Shown here: piece by piece, positions 56,631 through 64,000 of the stretch
How the letters are laid out: each line of letters begins with the position of its first letter
Position numbering within the stretch: the first letter of the stretch is position 1
Source: Paracoccus contaminans
GTDB lineage: Bacteria > Pseudomonadota > Alphaproteobacteria > Rhodobacterales > Rhodobacteraceae
Assembly: GCF_002105555.1 (NCBI RefSeq)
Contig: NZ_CP020612.1
Location: 1,604,001 to 1,668,000 of the forward strand
Direction of reading: 5' to 3'
Length of the DNA stretch: 64,000 nucleotides
Program-made: the position numbers and the translations under genes
The notes under the pieces: generated by a model
Told to the model about the DNA's origin: nothing
Databases searched by the model: none
The model's input: only the letters and a program-made list of their open reading frames with translations

Positions 56631-58340
56631 ATGACGACGCATTGGCCGAACCCCTCATCGCCGGACATTGATTTTGAAAGCGACGCCGGCATGGCGAAAA
56701 CGGGCGACGAGTTTCGCGGCCGGCTTCGCGAACGCTATCGCGCGGTCGTGCGTGCCGGCGCGCTGGTGCTGTGGCGCGCCGATGACACGGGGCAGATGAC
56801 CGGCATCACCGGATGGGAGCAGTTGACCGGCCGCCCCGCGGATGAGGCGATCGGCCGCGGCTATGTTGCGGCCTTTCATCCCGACGATCAGATGCTGCTT
56901 GATTTCCGCAATCAGGCGATGGGCGATAGCCTTCAGATCGAATGCCGCGTGCTGGACCGCGACCGACGCTGGCGATGGGTGCGCGGCCGCGGCGTGCGCC
57001 TGAGCGAGCGGAGCAGCTTTGCCGCGGAATGGGTCGGCACGCTTGAGGATATCCACGACCAGCGTCGGGCCTTGGACCGGGCGCGCTATCTGGCCGAACG
57101 CGACGCGCTGACCGGGCTTGGCAACCGGCGCACGCTGTCGGCCTATCTGACGCGGCTGCGCGACCGGCAGGCAAGCGCGACGGTGGTCATGCTGGACGTG
57201 GACGGGTTCAAGGCGATCAACGACCTGCACGGCCATCAGGTCGGGGATCGTTTTCTGGTGCGGCTGGGGCAGATGCTGGTCGCGGCGGCGCCTGCCCATT
57301 CGCTATGCGCGCGGATGGGCGGGGATGAATTCTGCGTCGCAGTCGCTGACGGGGACGAGGCGCGGGCGATGTGCGCGGCCCTGGCCGGTGCCAGCACCGC
57401 CGGGATCGCCATAGGCGATCTGCTTGTCCCCCTGTCCTTCAGCGCCGGCATCGCCGATGCAGACTGGGACGACCCCGACCCTGGCTCGATGGTCCTGCGC
57501 AAGGCCGACCTTGCGCTGCGCCGGGCCAAGGCGCAATCGGGAGGCATCGTCGTTCACAACGCCCGGATGCAGGCCGAATCGGACCGGCGCGAGCTTCTGC
57601 TGCGCGCCATCGCCCCTGCCTGCCGCAATGACGAGTTCTTTCTGGAATATCAGCCGATCGTGGATGTGGACAGCGGCGCGCAGGTATCGGTCGAGGCGCT
57701 GATCCGCTGGCAGCATCCCCAGTTCGGCCGCATCGGGCCATCCACCTTCGTGCATCTGGCCGAACAGAACGGCCTGATCGCCGAACTGGGGCGCTGGGTC
57801 CTGCGGCGCGCCTGCGCCGACATGGCAGGCACCGCACCCGATATCCGCGTCAATCTCAACGTCTCGGCCCGCCAGCTTGCCGCACCGGATTTTGCCGACG
57901 ATGTCCTTGCCATCGCCCGCGAATACGCCATCGCCCCCCAGCGGATCACGCTGGAGCTGACGGAAAGCGTGAACATGGCGGTGCTGGCTGGCAGCGATGC
58001 CTTCGCCCGCCTGCGCCAGCATGGCTTTCGCACCGTGCTGGACGATTTCGGGACAGAATATGCAATGCTGTCCCATATCACGTCGGGGCAGTTCGACGGC
58101 ATCAAGCTCTCGCGCGATCTGGTGCGCCATTGCTGCGTGAACGAACGGGCCGGGGTGATGCTGCGCCACCTGGTCGGGCTGTCCGAGGGGCTGGGGATGG
58201 AGATTGTGGCCGAAGGGGTGGAAACGCCGGGCGAGCTTGCCTGTCTCAAGCAGCATGGAATCAGGCTGATGCAGGGCTATTATTTCGGCCGTCCCCGCGC
58301 GCTGCATGAACTGGGGACCGGCGCACCCGCTGCGGGCTGA
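56631..58340 (+). CDS. PAS-GGDEF-EAL protein (cyclic di-GMP turnover)
   Basis: 569 residues. PAS sensor domain (about 35-145, with AAFHPDDQMLL and WRWVRGRGVRL), diguanylate cyclase domain (about 150-310) with an intact GGDEF at 230-234, and a phosphodiesterase domain (about 320-560) with EAL at 355-357, LELTES, DDFG from D471, EGVET and GYYFGRP. Both active sites look complete, but no inhibitory RxxD site precedes GGDEF. No membrane helix or signal, so cytoplasmic. Which activity prevails cannot be told from sequence. The ATG at 56631 follows GGGGTAAG. It stands alone, convergent with trxA. Confidence 0.92.
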   Translation: MTTHWPNPSSPDIDFESDAGMAKTGDEFRGRLRERYRAVVRAGALVLWRADDTGQMTGITGWEQLTGRPADEAIGRGYVAAFHPDDQMLLDFRNQAMGDSLQIECRVLDRDRRWRWVRGRGVRLSERSSFAAEWVGTLEDIHDQRRALDRARYLAERDALTGLGNRRTLSAYLTRLRDRQASATVVMLDVDGFKAINDLHGHQVGDRFLVRLGQMLVAAAPAHSLCARMGGDEFCVAVADGDEARAMCAALAGASTAGIAIGDLLVPLSFSAGIADADWDDPDPGSMVLRKADLALRRAKAQSGGIVVHNARMQAESDRRELLLRAIAPACRNDEFFLEYQPIVDVDSGAQVSVEALIRWQHPQFGRIGPSTFVHLAEQNGLIAELGRWVLRRACADMAGTAPDIRVNLNVSARQLAAPDFADDVLAIAREYAIAPQRITLELTESVNMAVLAGSDAFARLRQHGFRTVLDDFGTEYAMLSHITSGQFDGIKLSRDLVRHCCVNERAGVMLRHLVGLSEGLGMEIVAEGVETPGELACLKQHGIRLMQGYYFGRPRALHELGTGAPAAG

Positions 58341-58352
58341 GGATGGAAGAAC

Positions 58353-58380
58353 GGCGCCCGTCCGCCAGGGACAGGGCGCC
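58353..58380. terminator. Hairpin between convergent GGDEF-EAL gene and trxA
   Basis: GGCGCCCGTCC (58353-58363) pairs with GGAC-A-GGGCGCC (58369-58380), 11 pairs with one bulged A and a GCCAG loop. Lying between two gene ends, it probably serves both strands. Confidence 0.5.
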
Positions 58381-58400
58381 GCCGGGTGCCGCCGCCTGCG

Positions 58401-58721
58401 TCAGATCGATTCGTCGATCCACGCCTTGAGCGAGGCCTTGGGCGCCGCGCCCATGCGGTTCGAGACGACCTGACCGTCCTTGAACATGAACAGCGCCGGG
58501 ATGCCGCGCACGCCCAGCTGGGCCGGGGCATCGGGGTTCTCGTCCACGTTCACCTTCACGATCCTGACCTTGCCCGCATATTCGTCGGACAGTTCCTCAA
58601 GCGAGGGGCCGATCTGCCGGCACGGGCCGCACCATTCCGCCCAGAAATCGACGATGACGGGAACATCGGACTGGCGGACGACGCTGTCGAAATCGGCGTC
58701 GGTGGCTTTCATCGTGGCCAT
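58401..58721 (-). CDS. trxA: Thioredoxin
   Basis: 106 residues with the active site WAEWCGPC (C31, C34), cis-Pro in GIPALFMF and the typical end [12 protein letters not shown]. It is a general cytoplasmic disulfide reductant. The ATG at 58721 follows AAGGAG by seven bases. It is last in the addB-addA-trxA order common in Rhodobacterales, 37 nt after the addA stop. Confidence 0.96.
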   Translation of the reverse strand: MATMKATDADFDSVVRQSDVPVIVDFWAEWCGPCRQIGPSLEELSDEYAGKVRIVKVNVDENPDAPAQLGVRGIPALFMFKDGQVVSNRMGAAPKASLKAWIDESI

Positions 58722-58758
58722 CTGTGGCTCCTTCATGGACCGTTGGTTGCCTTCACAG

Positions 58759-61700
58759 CTAGGAGCGCCCCCGTTCCGGGTCAAGGTCGCGCAGCGCCGC
58801 GTCCCAGGCCTCGTCCAGCAGCGCGTCGGGCAGCGCCATCAGTTCCCGCGCGGCGGTCCACAGGATCGCCGTGTCGATCCGCCGTCCCGGCCAGATCGCC
58901 CGCAGCGCGTGCCGATAGGCCGCCATCTGCCGCAGATAGCCCGAAGGCGTGCCCCCCGCATCCGCCGGCACGACGGCGTTCGACTTGTAGTCGATGGCGG
59001 TGACGCCCTGATCGGTCACGATCAGCCGGTCGATCACGCCCGTCAGCCGCCCGCCCCCCGGCAGCGGCGCGGTCAGGGGAACTTCGCGCAGCACCTGCGC
59101 GCCGGGCGGGGGGGCAAAGACATCCCCCAGCGCCTCGGCCTCGACGATGGCGGCCAGATCGTCCAGCAGCGCCGCCAGCTCTGCCCGTGTCGGAACGCCG
59201 TCCTCGGTTCCCGCCAGCAGGGCCGCCGCGCGGGCGGGCCAGCCCTCGCGCGCCGTGCCGGGCAGGTGTTCCAGCAGCAGGTGCAGCCGCGTGCCCCCCC
59301 GCAGCGCCGCGGCACGGTCCTGCGCCCCGGCCGAAGGATCGCCGGGCAGCACCTTGTCGCCCCCCAGCGCCGTTGCCGCGACGGGACGGGGGGGCGGGGG
59401 GCGGGCGGGGCATCCTGGCGCAGCCATGCGGGCAGCGCCGCCGCCTCGGACCCGTCCCGGCCGGCCGCGTCGGCGGCGGCGGGCCATTGGCCGAAGGACA
59501 ATCTGCGCATCTGCCCGCCCCGGCCATCGTCGATGCGGGTTTCGGTCAGCCCGTGCAGCGCGGCGCGGTCAAAGCCGGCCTGCACCATCGCGTGCCAGCT
59601 TTGGCTGCCCCCCGCCGCATCGCTGCCGGCATCGTCCCCCGTGCCGTCCCCGGCGTCGCCCCCGGTGTCGCCGGCCGCGGCGACGATCAGCCAGCTTTCC
59701 GCGCGTGTCATCGCCACATACAGCAGGCGGCGGCGTTCTTCCTCGATCCGGCGGCGGTCGCGGGCGACCCAGGCGGCGACGGCTCCGGTCTGCTGGGCCT
59801 TGGCGGGGCGCCAATGCGCCGGCGGCCCGGCATCGGGCATGACCAGCGGCAGGCCGGGCGGGGCGCCCTTGCGGGCCGCACAGTCCGGCAGGATCACGAT
59901 CGGGCTTTCCAGCCCCTTGGCGCCATGCACGGTCATGACGCGGATCAGCCCCTCGCCCTCGCCTGCCGTGCCGGGCTGGCGCCTGATCTCGGCCTGATCG
60001 TCGGCCAGCCAGGCCAGGAACCCGGTCAGCGAAGGCGCCTCGGCCCGTTCATAGGCCAGCGCCTGGGACAGCAGCTCGTCTATGCCGTCCTCGGCCTCGG
60101 GGCCGAGCCGCCCGACCAGCCGCGCCCGCCCGCCATGGCGCACCAGCAGCCGCGCGATCAGATCGTGCGGGCGCAGGAAATCGGCGCGCGCCTGCAGATC
60201 CTCGATCACCGCCATCGCCGCGCGGTGGTCCGAGGCGCGCAGCGCCTCGATCAGATAGCCGCGGCGATGCGCGGCCAGCCGGTAGAGCGCATCCTCGTCC
60301 AGCCCGAACAGGGGCGAGCGCAGCGCGCAGGCCAGCGACAGGTCATCCTCGGGCGTGGCCAGGGCCGACAGCACGGCGCGGATGTCGCGCACCGCCAGCT
60401 CGCCCCCCAGGCGCAGCCGGTCGGCCCCGGCGACCGGCAGGCGGGCCTGCTTCAGCGCACGGATGATCTCGTGAAAGATCGGGCCGCGCCGCTGCACGAG
60501 GATCAGCACGTCGCCCGGCCGGATCGGGCGGGCCGCATCGCTGCGGCGGGGCAGGATGGGCGTGCCGATCATCTGCGCGACCGCGGCCGCGACCGCATCG
60601 GCCAGCACCCGGCCCGCGGCATCGGGCGCGGCCGCGTCCACCGGGCGATGCCATTCCGCGGCCTCGGGCCTTTCCGGTTCGGGCACGGGGGTCCACAGAT
60701 CGACCCGCCCCGGCATGCGGTCCCAGAAGGCGATGTGCCGGGGCGGGCGATCGCCCAGGCCCTGCGCCGCATTGCCCTGAAAGACCGCATCCGTCAGCGA
60801 CAGGATTGCCGGGGACGAGCGAAAGGAATGCAGCAGCGCCTCGTCCTGCATGGGGCGCCCGGCCTGCGCAAAGGCCGTTGCAAAGGCGTCGCGCCGCTGG
60901 GCGAAGACCTGCATGTCCGCGCCCTGGAAGGAATAGATCGACTGCTTGGGATCGCCCACGACGAACAGGGTGCGCGGATGTTCGGGGGGGCGGTCGGCCG
61001 CGCCCTCGCCGGCGGTGAACTCGGCGGCAAGGCGTTCGATCACCTGCCACTGCGCCGGCGAGGTGTCCTGCGCCTCGTCCACCAGGATGTGGTCGATGCC
61101 GCCGTCCAGCCGGAACAGCACCCATTGCGCCATCGCCGCGCTGTCCAGCAGCCGCGCCGTCCGCGCGATCAGGTCGTCGAAATCCAGCCAGCCGCCCGCC
61201 CGCTTGGCGGCCGCGTAACGCTGGCAGAACGCATGGCCGAAGCGGTGCAGCGCCAGTGTCCGCTGCGCATGGGCAAGGGCCAGCCGCCTTGGGCGCGCGG
61301 CCTCGATCCGGCTCATCAATGCCTCAAGCGCGCCCATCAGGGGCGCGCATGGCCCGTTGCGCAGCGCCTTGGTCGGAAAGCCGCCCAGCTTGGCGCTGAA
61401 GGGGGCCTTGGCGCTCTCGCCGGTCAGCAGCACGGCTTCGAGCAGCGCGATCTCGTCGACCCCGGCCTTGTCCCAGCAGCCCCGGCGCAGGGCGGCGGCG
61501 GCCCTGATGTCAGTGGTGCCGCCCGTATCCAGCAGGGCGATCAGCGCCGGGATCAGCGTCGCCTCATCGCCGTCAAGACAGTCTGCCAGCAGCGCCGCCT
61601 CGTCAAAGGCGGGGGGCAGGCCGCAATCGGCCCACAGCCTTTCCGGGCAGGGCGGCGCATCGAAATCGCGCAGCCCTGCCAGAAAGCCGTCCAGCCCGTC

Positions 61701-62264
61701 ATCCGAGCGCAGCTCCAGCAGGTCGGCCATCTGGGGCGCCTCATCCGCCGCCATCTGCTCGATCACCGCCGCGCGCAGGTTCGCGCCCGTCCGCTCGTCC
61801 AGTTCCGCAAAGCCGTGCGGCACCCCGGCCTCGAGCGGAAAGCGCCGCAGGACGCCCGCGCAGAAGCTGTGGATCGTCTGCACCTTCAGCCCGCCGGGCG
61901 TCTCGATCGCCTGCGCGAACAGGCGGCGGGCGGCGTTCAGGTCGGCGCCGCGGCCAAGGCCCACCCCGTCCAGCGCGGCGGTCAGGCGCGCATCGTCCAG
62001 CATCGCCCATTCGCCCAGGCGCCGCAGCAGGCGGTTCTGCATCTCGGTCGCGGCCGCTTTGGTATAGGTCAGGCACAGGATGCGTTCGGGGCGGGTGCCG
62101 CCCAGCAGCAGCCGCGCCACCCGGTCGGTCAGCACGCTGGTCTTGCCCGACCCGGCATTGGCGGTCAGCCAGGTGGACCGGCCCGGATCGGCCGCGCGAT
62201 GCTGGTTCAGCGTGGCCCCATCGAAGCGGGGGGCAGGGGGTGCGCCGGCGTCCGGTTCAGTCAC
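58759..62264 (-). pseudogene. addA: Double-strand break repair helicase-nuclease AddA, frameshifted in a G run
   Basis: UvrD-like helicase plus RecB nuclease, about 1168 residues when the frame is mended. Walker A ANAGSGKT is at residues 35-42; GDPKQSIYSFQGAD, VMTVHGAKGLESPIVILPD and RRRLLYVAMTRAE are helicase motifs. After LPAWLRQDAPPAPRPP the frame breaks in C/G runs at 59388-59410. The correct continuation (TRLHLLLEHLPGT, then the nuclease motif VTAIDYKSNAVV) lies in the next frame and ends at 58759. One missing base restores it. The start is GTG at 62264, overlapping the addB stop by 8 nt. Probably a sequencing error, since AddAB is the main break-repair complex here. Confidence 0.88.
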
Positions 62265-64000
62265 GGCCGACCTCGATCCGGCAGGGCGCATCGGCATCGG
62301 ACCATTCGCCATGGCGGCTGAGCTGGTCATAGGCCGAGCCGCCGGCCGTCCGCTCCATCGCGCGGCGGGCGGTAAAGCCGTGCGCGCCGGACAGATAGCC
62401 CCCGATCAGCTCCACGAACCCGTCCCATGTCGCGCGCATCTCGTCGTCCCAGCCGCGGGGTTGGACCGCCCCGTCCCCGCCCAGGCGGATATAGCGCAGA
62501 TCGGCAACCGCCATCGGCGCGCCGAAGGCCCCCCGTTCGACCATCGCCGCCTCAAGCGGAAGCTGCTTGTCGAAGGCCAGCATCTGCTTTCGCGTGGGCG
62601 GGGCGCCTGACTTGTAGTCATAGATCACCGCCCTTCCATCCCGCAGCCGGTCGATCCGGTCGGGCCGCGCCGTCAGCGTGAAGCCAAGCCCCGGCAGATC
62701 GAGGCTGCGCCGGGTTTCCACCGTCACCGGCTCGCCCTCGTGCAGGCGCTCATGTTCCTGGCGCGACAGAGGGCCGGCGATCGCGGCGATGCGGGCGCGC
62801 CAGAACATGCGCACCGAGGGCCAGGGCACCTGCCGGGCCAGGACCGTGTCGGCGGCCTGCATCAGCCGCTCGCGCAGCGCCTCGGGCGGGTCCATCGCCG
62901 TGGGGGGCGGGGTCAGGAACAGCCGCACGATGTCGTGCAGCACGTTGCCCCGTTCGGCCGCGTCGGGCTGGGGGCGCAGCGGGTCCAGCGGGCGCAGGCC
63001 CAGCACCTTGTCGGCATAGACGGCATAAGGGTCGCGGATCAGGCGCGATACGGCCGTGACCGACAGCTCGGACAGCGCCGGGGCGGGGGGCAGGGGCGAG
63101 GGGCGCGGCGCGGGGGGCGCGCGGTCGGCGGGCTGCGGCTCGGCCAGGGCAGCGGCCATGTCGAGCCAGGCCCGCCCCCGCGCCCGCATCCCCTCCAGCG
63201 CCTCGGGGCCGCCCTGACCGGGCAGGCCGGCCATCAGGTTGACCAGCCGGTTCAGCCAGCGCGAGGGGATCGTCTCGGCCTCGTCGTTGCGGCGGGCGCG
63301 GGTCAGCACGACCTCCTCGGCGGCGACGGCGATCTGGAAATCATGGGCGGCCAGCCCGATGCGCCGTTCGGGCAGCGTCAGCCCCGCCTGCCGCCGCATC
63401 GGGCGCGACAGCCAGGGGTCGGGGTCCAGCGCCTGCGGCCAGCCCCCTTCGTTCAGCCCGCCCAGGATGACAAGGCCGGTCGCCTCGGTCCGGGCCTCGC
63501 GCGGGCCGCGGATGCGCACCAGGGGGTGGGCATCCGCCTCGGTGCGCACCGCCTTCGCCTGCAACTGGTCGGCCAGCAGCGCGGCAAAGTCATGCGCCCC
63601 CGCCGCCGGGCCGCGCCCCGCGTAAAGGGCCAGATGGTCCAGCACCGCGCGCGCCTGCTCGCCCGCCTGCTCGGCGTAAAGCTGCGAGGCTTCGACATCG
63701 CCGCCAGGACCGGCGGCCCAGATTTCCGCCAGATGGCGGTGGCGGGCGGCGTGTTCGCCCAGCGGCAGGGCATCGGCCCGGGCGATCAGGGGCAGCGTCT
63801 CGTCAAGCAGCGCCGCGATGCCCTGCGCCCAGACCGCCCGCGCAGGGGCCGTGCCCCCCCGTTCGGCCCAGCGGCGCAGCGCCGCGCCGTCCGGGAAGGC
63901 CGGGCCGTCGCGGCGCAGCTTCAGTTCCAGATCGCGCGTGTGCAGCAGATGGGCCCGGCGCGCGGCGCGGCGGGCCTTGTCGTCCGCCCCCATGCCCGTC
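62257..64000 (-). CDS. addB: Double-strand break repair protein AddB (3' part)
   Basis: C-terminal 580 or so residues of the AddB subunit; the 5' end lies beyond the window (frame open at 64000). GLVILGGLNEGGWPQ and ELSVTAVSRLIRDPYAVYADKVLGL are typical, and the RecB-type nuclease motif is VIYDYKSGAPP. Only one cysteine occurs in the visible part, so the four-Cys iron-sulfur cluster of Bacillus AddB is absent. Works with AddA to resect double-strand breaks for RecA. Its TGA lies within the addA start region (GTGACTGA). Confidence 0.92.
   Translation of the reverse strand, partial: TGMGADDKARRAARRAHLLHTRDLELKLRRDGPAFPDGAALRRWAERGGTAPARAVWAQGIAALLDETLPLIARADALPLGEHAARHRHLAEIWAAGPGGDVEASQLYAEQAGEQARAVLDHLALYAGRGPAAGAHDFAALLADQLQAKAVRTEADAHPLVRIRGPREARTEATGLVILGGLNEGGWPQALDPDPWLSRPMRRQAGLTLPERRIGLAAHDFQIAVAAEEVVLTRARRNDEAETIPSRWLNRLVNLMAGLPGQGGPEALEGMRARGRAWLDMAAALAEPQPADRAPPAPRPSPLPPAPALSELSVTAVSRLIRDPYAVYADKVLGLRPLDPLRPQPDAAERGNVLHDIVRLFLTPPPTAMDPPEALRERLMQAADTVLARQVPWPSVRMFWRARIAAIAGPLSRQEHERLHEGEPVTVETRRSLDLPGLGFTLTARPDRIDRLRDGRAVIYDYKSGAPPTRKQMLAFDKQLPLEAAMVERGAFGAPMAVADLRYIRLGGDGAVQPRGWDDEMRATWDGFVELIGGYLSGAHGFTARRAMERTAGGSAYDQLSRHGEWSDADAPCRIEVGRD

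Noticed and set aside
59187..62321. 1044-codon plus-strand frame opposite addA
   Set aside because: AddA helicase motifs lie on the minus strand; the plus-strand product is Arg/Gln/His-rich shadow sequence.

Overview
The window looks like chromosome of an alphaproteobacterium of the family Rhodobacteraceae, close to Paracoccus. The base composition is very GC-rich, codons strongly prefer G or C in third position, and long antisense shadow ORFs are everywhere. Supporting gene content and order: frcBCAK sugar importer, addB-addA-trxA, lptC-lptA-lptB-hpf-ptsN without rpoN, NrnC in place of Orn, a cyanide-insensitive type bd oxidase, and a gltD/gltB locus with two small genes between the subunits. 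It is nearly all core chromosome. I saw no insertion sequence, integrase, prophage module, CRISPR array or rRNA.

Layout. 1-2.8 kb: 3' end of an aldehyde dehydrogenase, then a convergent acyl-CoA ligase. 2.9-6.5 kb: ABC fructose-type importer frcB-frcC-frcA with the kinase-like frcK, with a stem-loop between frcB and frcC. 6.6-11.3 kb (minus strand): queG, a glutathione transferase, mtgA, a DUF1269 protein and a TagE-like glycosyltransferase. 11.6-13.7 kb: tRNA-Leu(CAG), an NDUFA9-type dehydrogenase-fold protein and uppP. 13.7-21.2 kb: AT-rich leader, gltD, a secreted protein, a GFA-family protein and gltB. 21.2-30.9 kb: AI-2E-family permease, SDR, cioAB plus a 31-residue membrane ORF, nrnC, kdsD, lptCAB, hpf, ptsN. 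30.9-36.5 kb (minus): SDR, glycerophosphodiesterase, RidA, SMC. 36.7-43.1 kb: lrgAB, a DUF6280-like protein, EamA transporter, dinB, ygfZ, MsbA-like ABC exporter. 43.8-50.0 kb: priA, a frameshifted histidine phosphatase, nnrD, N-formylglutamate amidohydrolase, pyk. 50.0-64.0 kb: small membrane protein, rpmI-rplT, Ca2+/H+ antiporter, pheS, an AT-richer membrane-protein gene, pheT, a PAS-GGDEF-EAL protein, trxA, addA (frameshifted) and the 3' part of addB.

How the genes work together. kdsD feeds Kdo synthesis and lptC, lptA and lptB export the finished lipopolysaccharide; uppP and mtgA serve peptidoglycan. gltD and gltB form NADPH-dependent glutamate synthase, with PtsN a likely link to nitrogen and carbon state. 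frcBCAK imports a ketohexose-type sugar, and pyk lies in lower glycolysis. AddAB, SMC, DinB and PriA cover break processing, chromosome organisation, lesion bypass and replication restart.

Most notable points: (1) a membrane-protein gene of clearly lower GC lies between pheS and pheT, joined to both by 4-nt stop/start overlaps; (2) GltD carries an extra acidic segment of about 50 residues with a thrombospondin-type-3-like calcium motif; (3) four perfect GTTCATGC repeats at exactly 11-nt spacing follow gltD; (4) a three-copy hairpin repeat family supplies the likely start codon of queG and of a 14-codon ORF before ridA; (5) two genes are broken by a single missing base in G runs, which looks more like sequencing error than real decay. 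I did not find a clearly new multi-gene defence or biosynthetic system.
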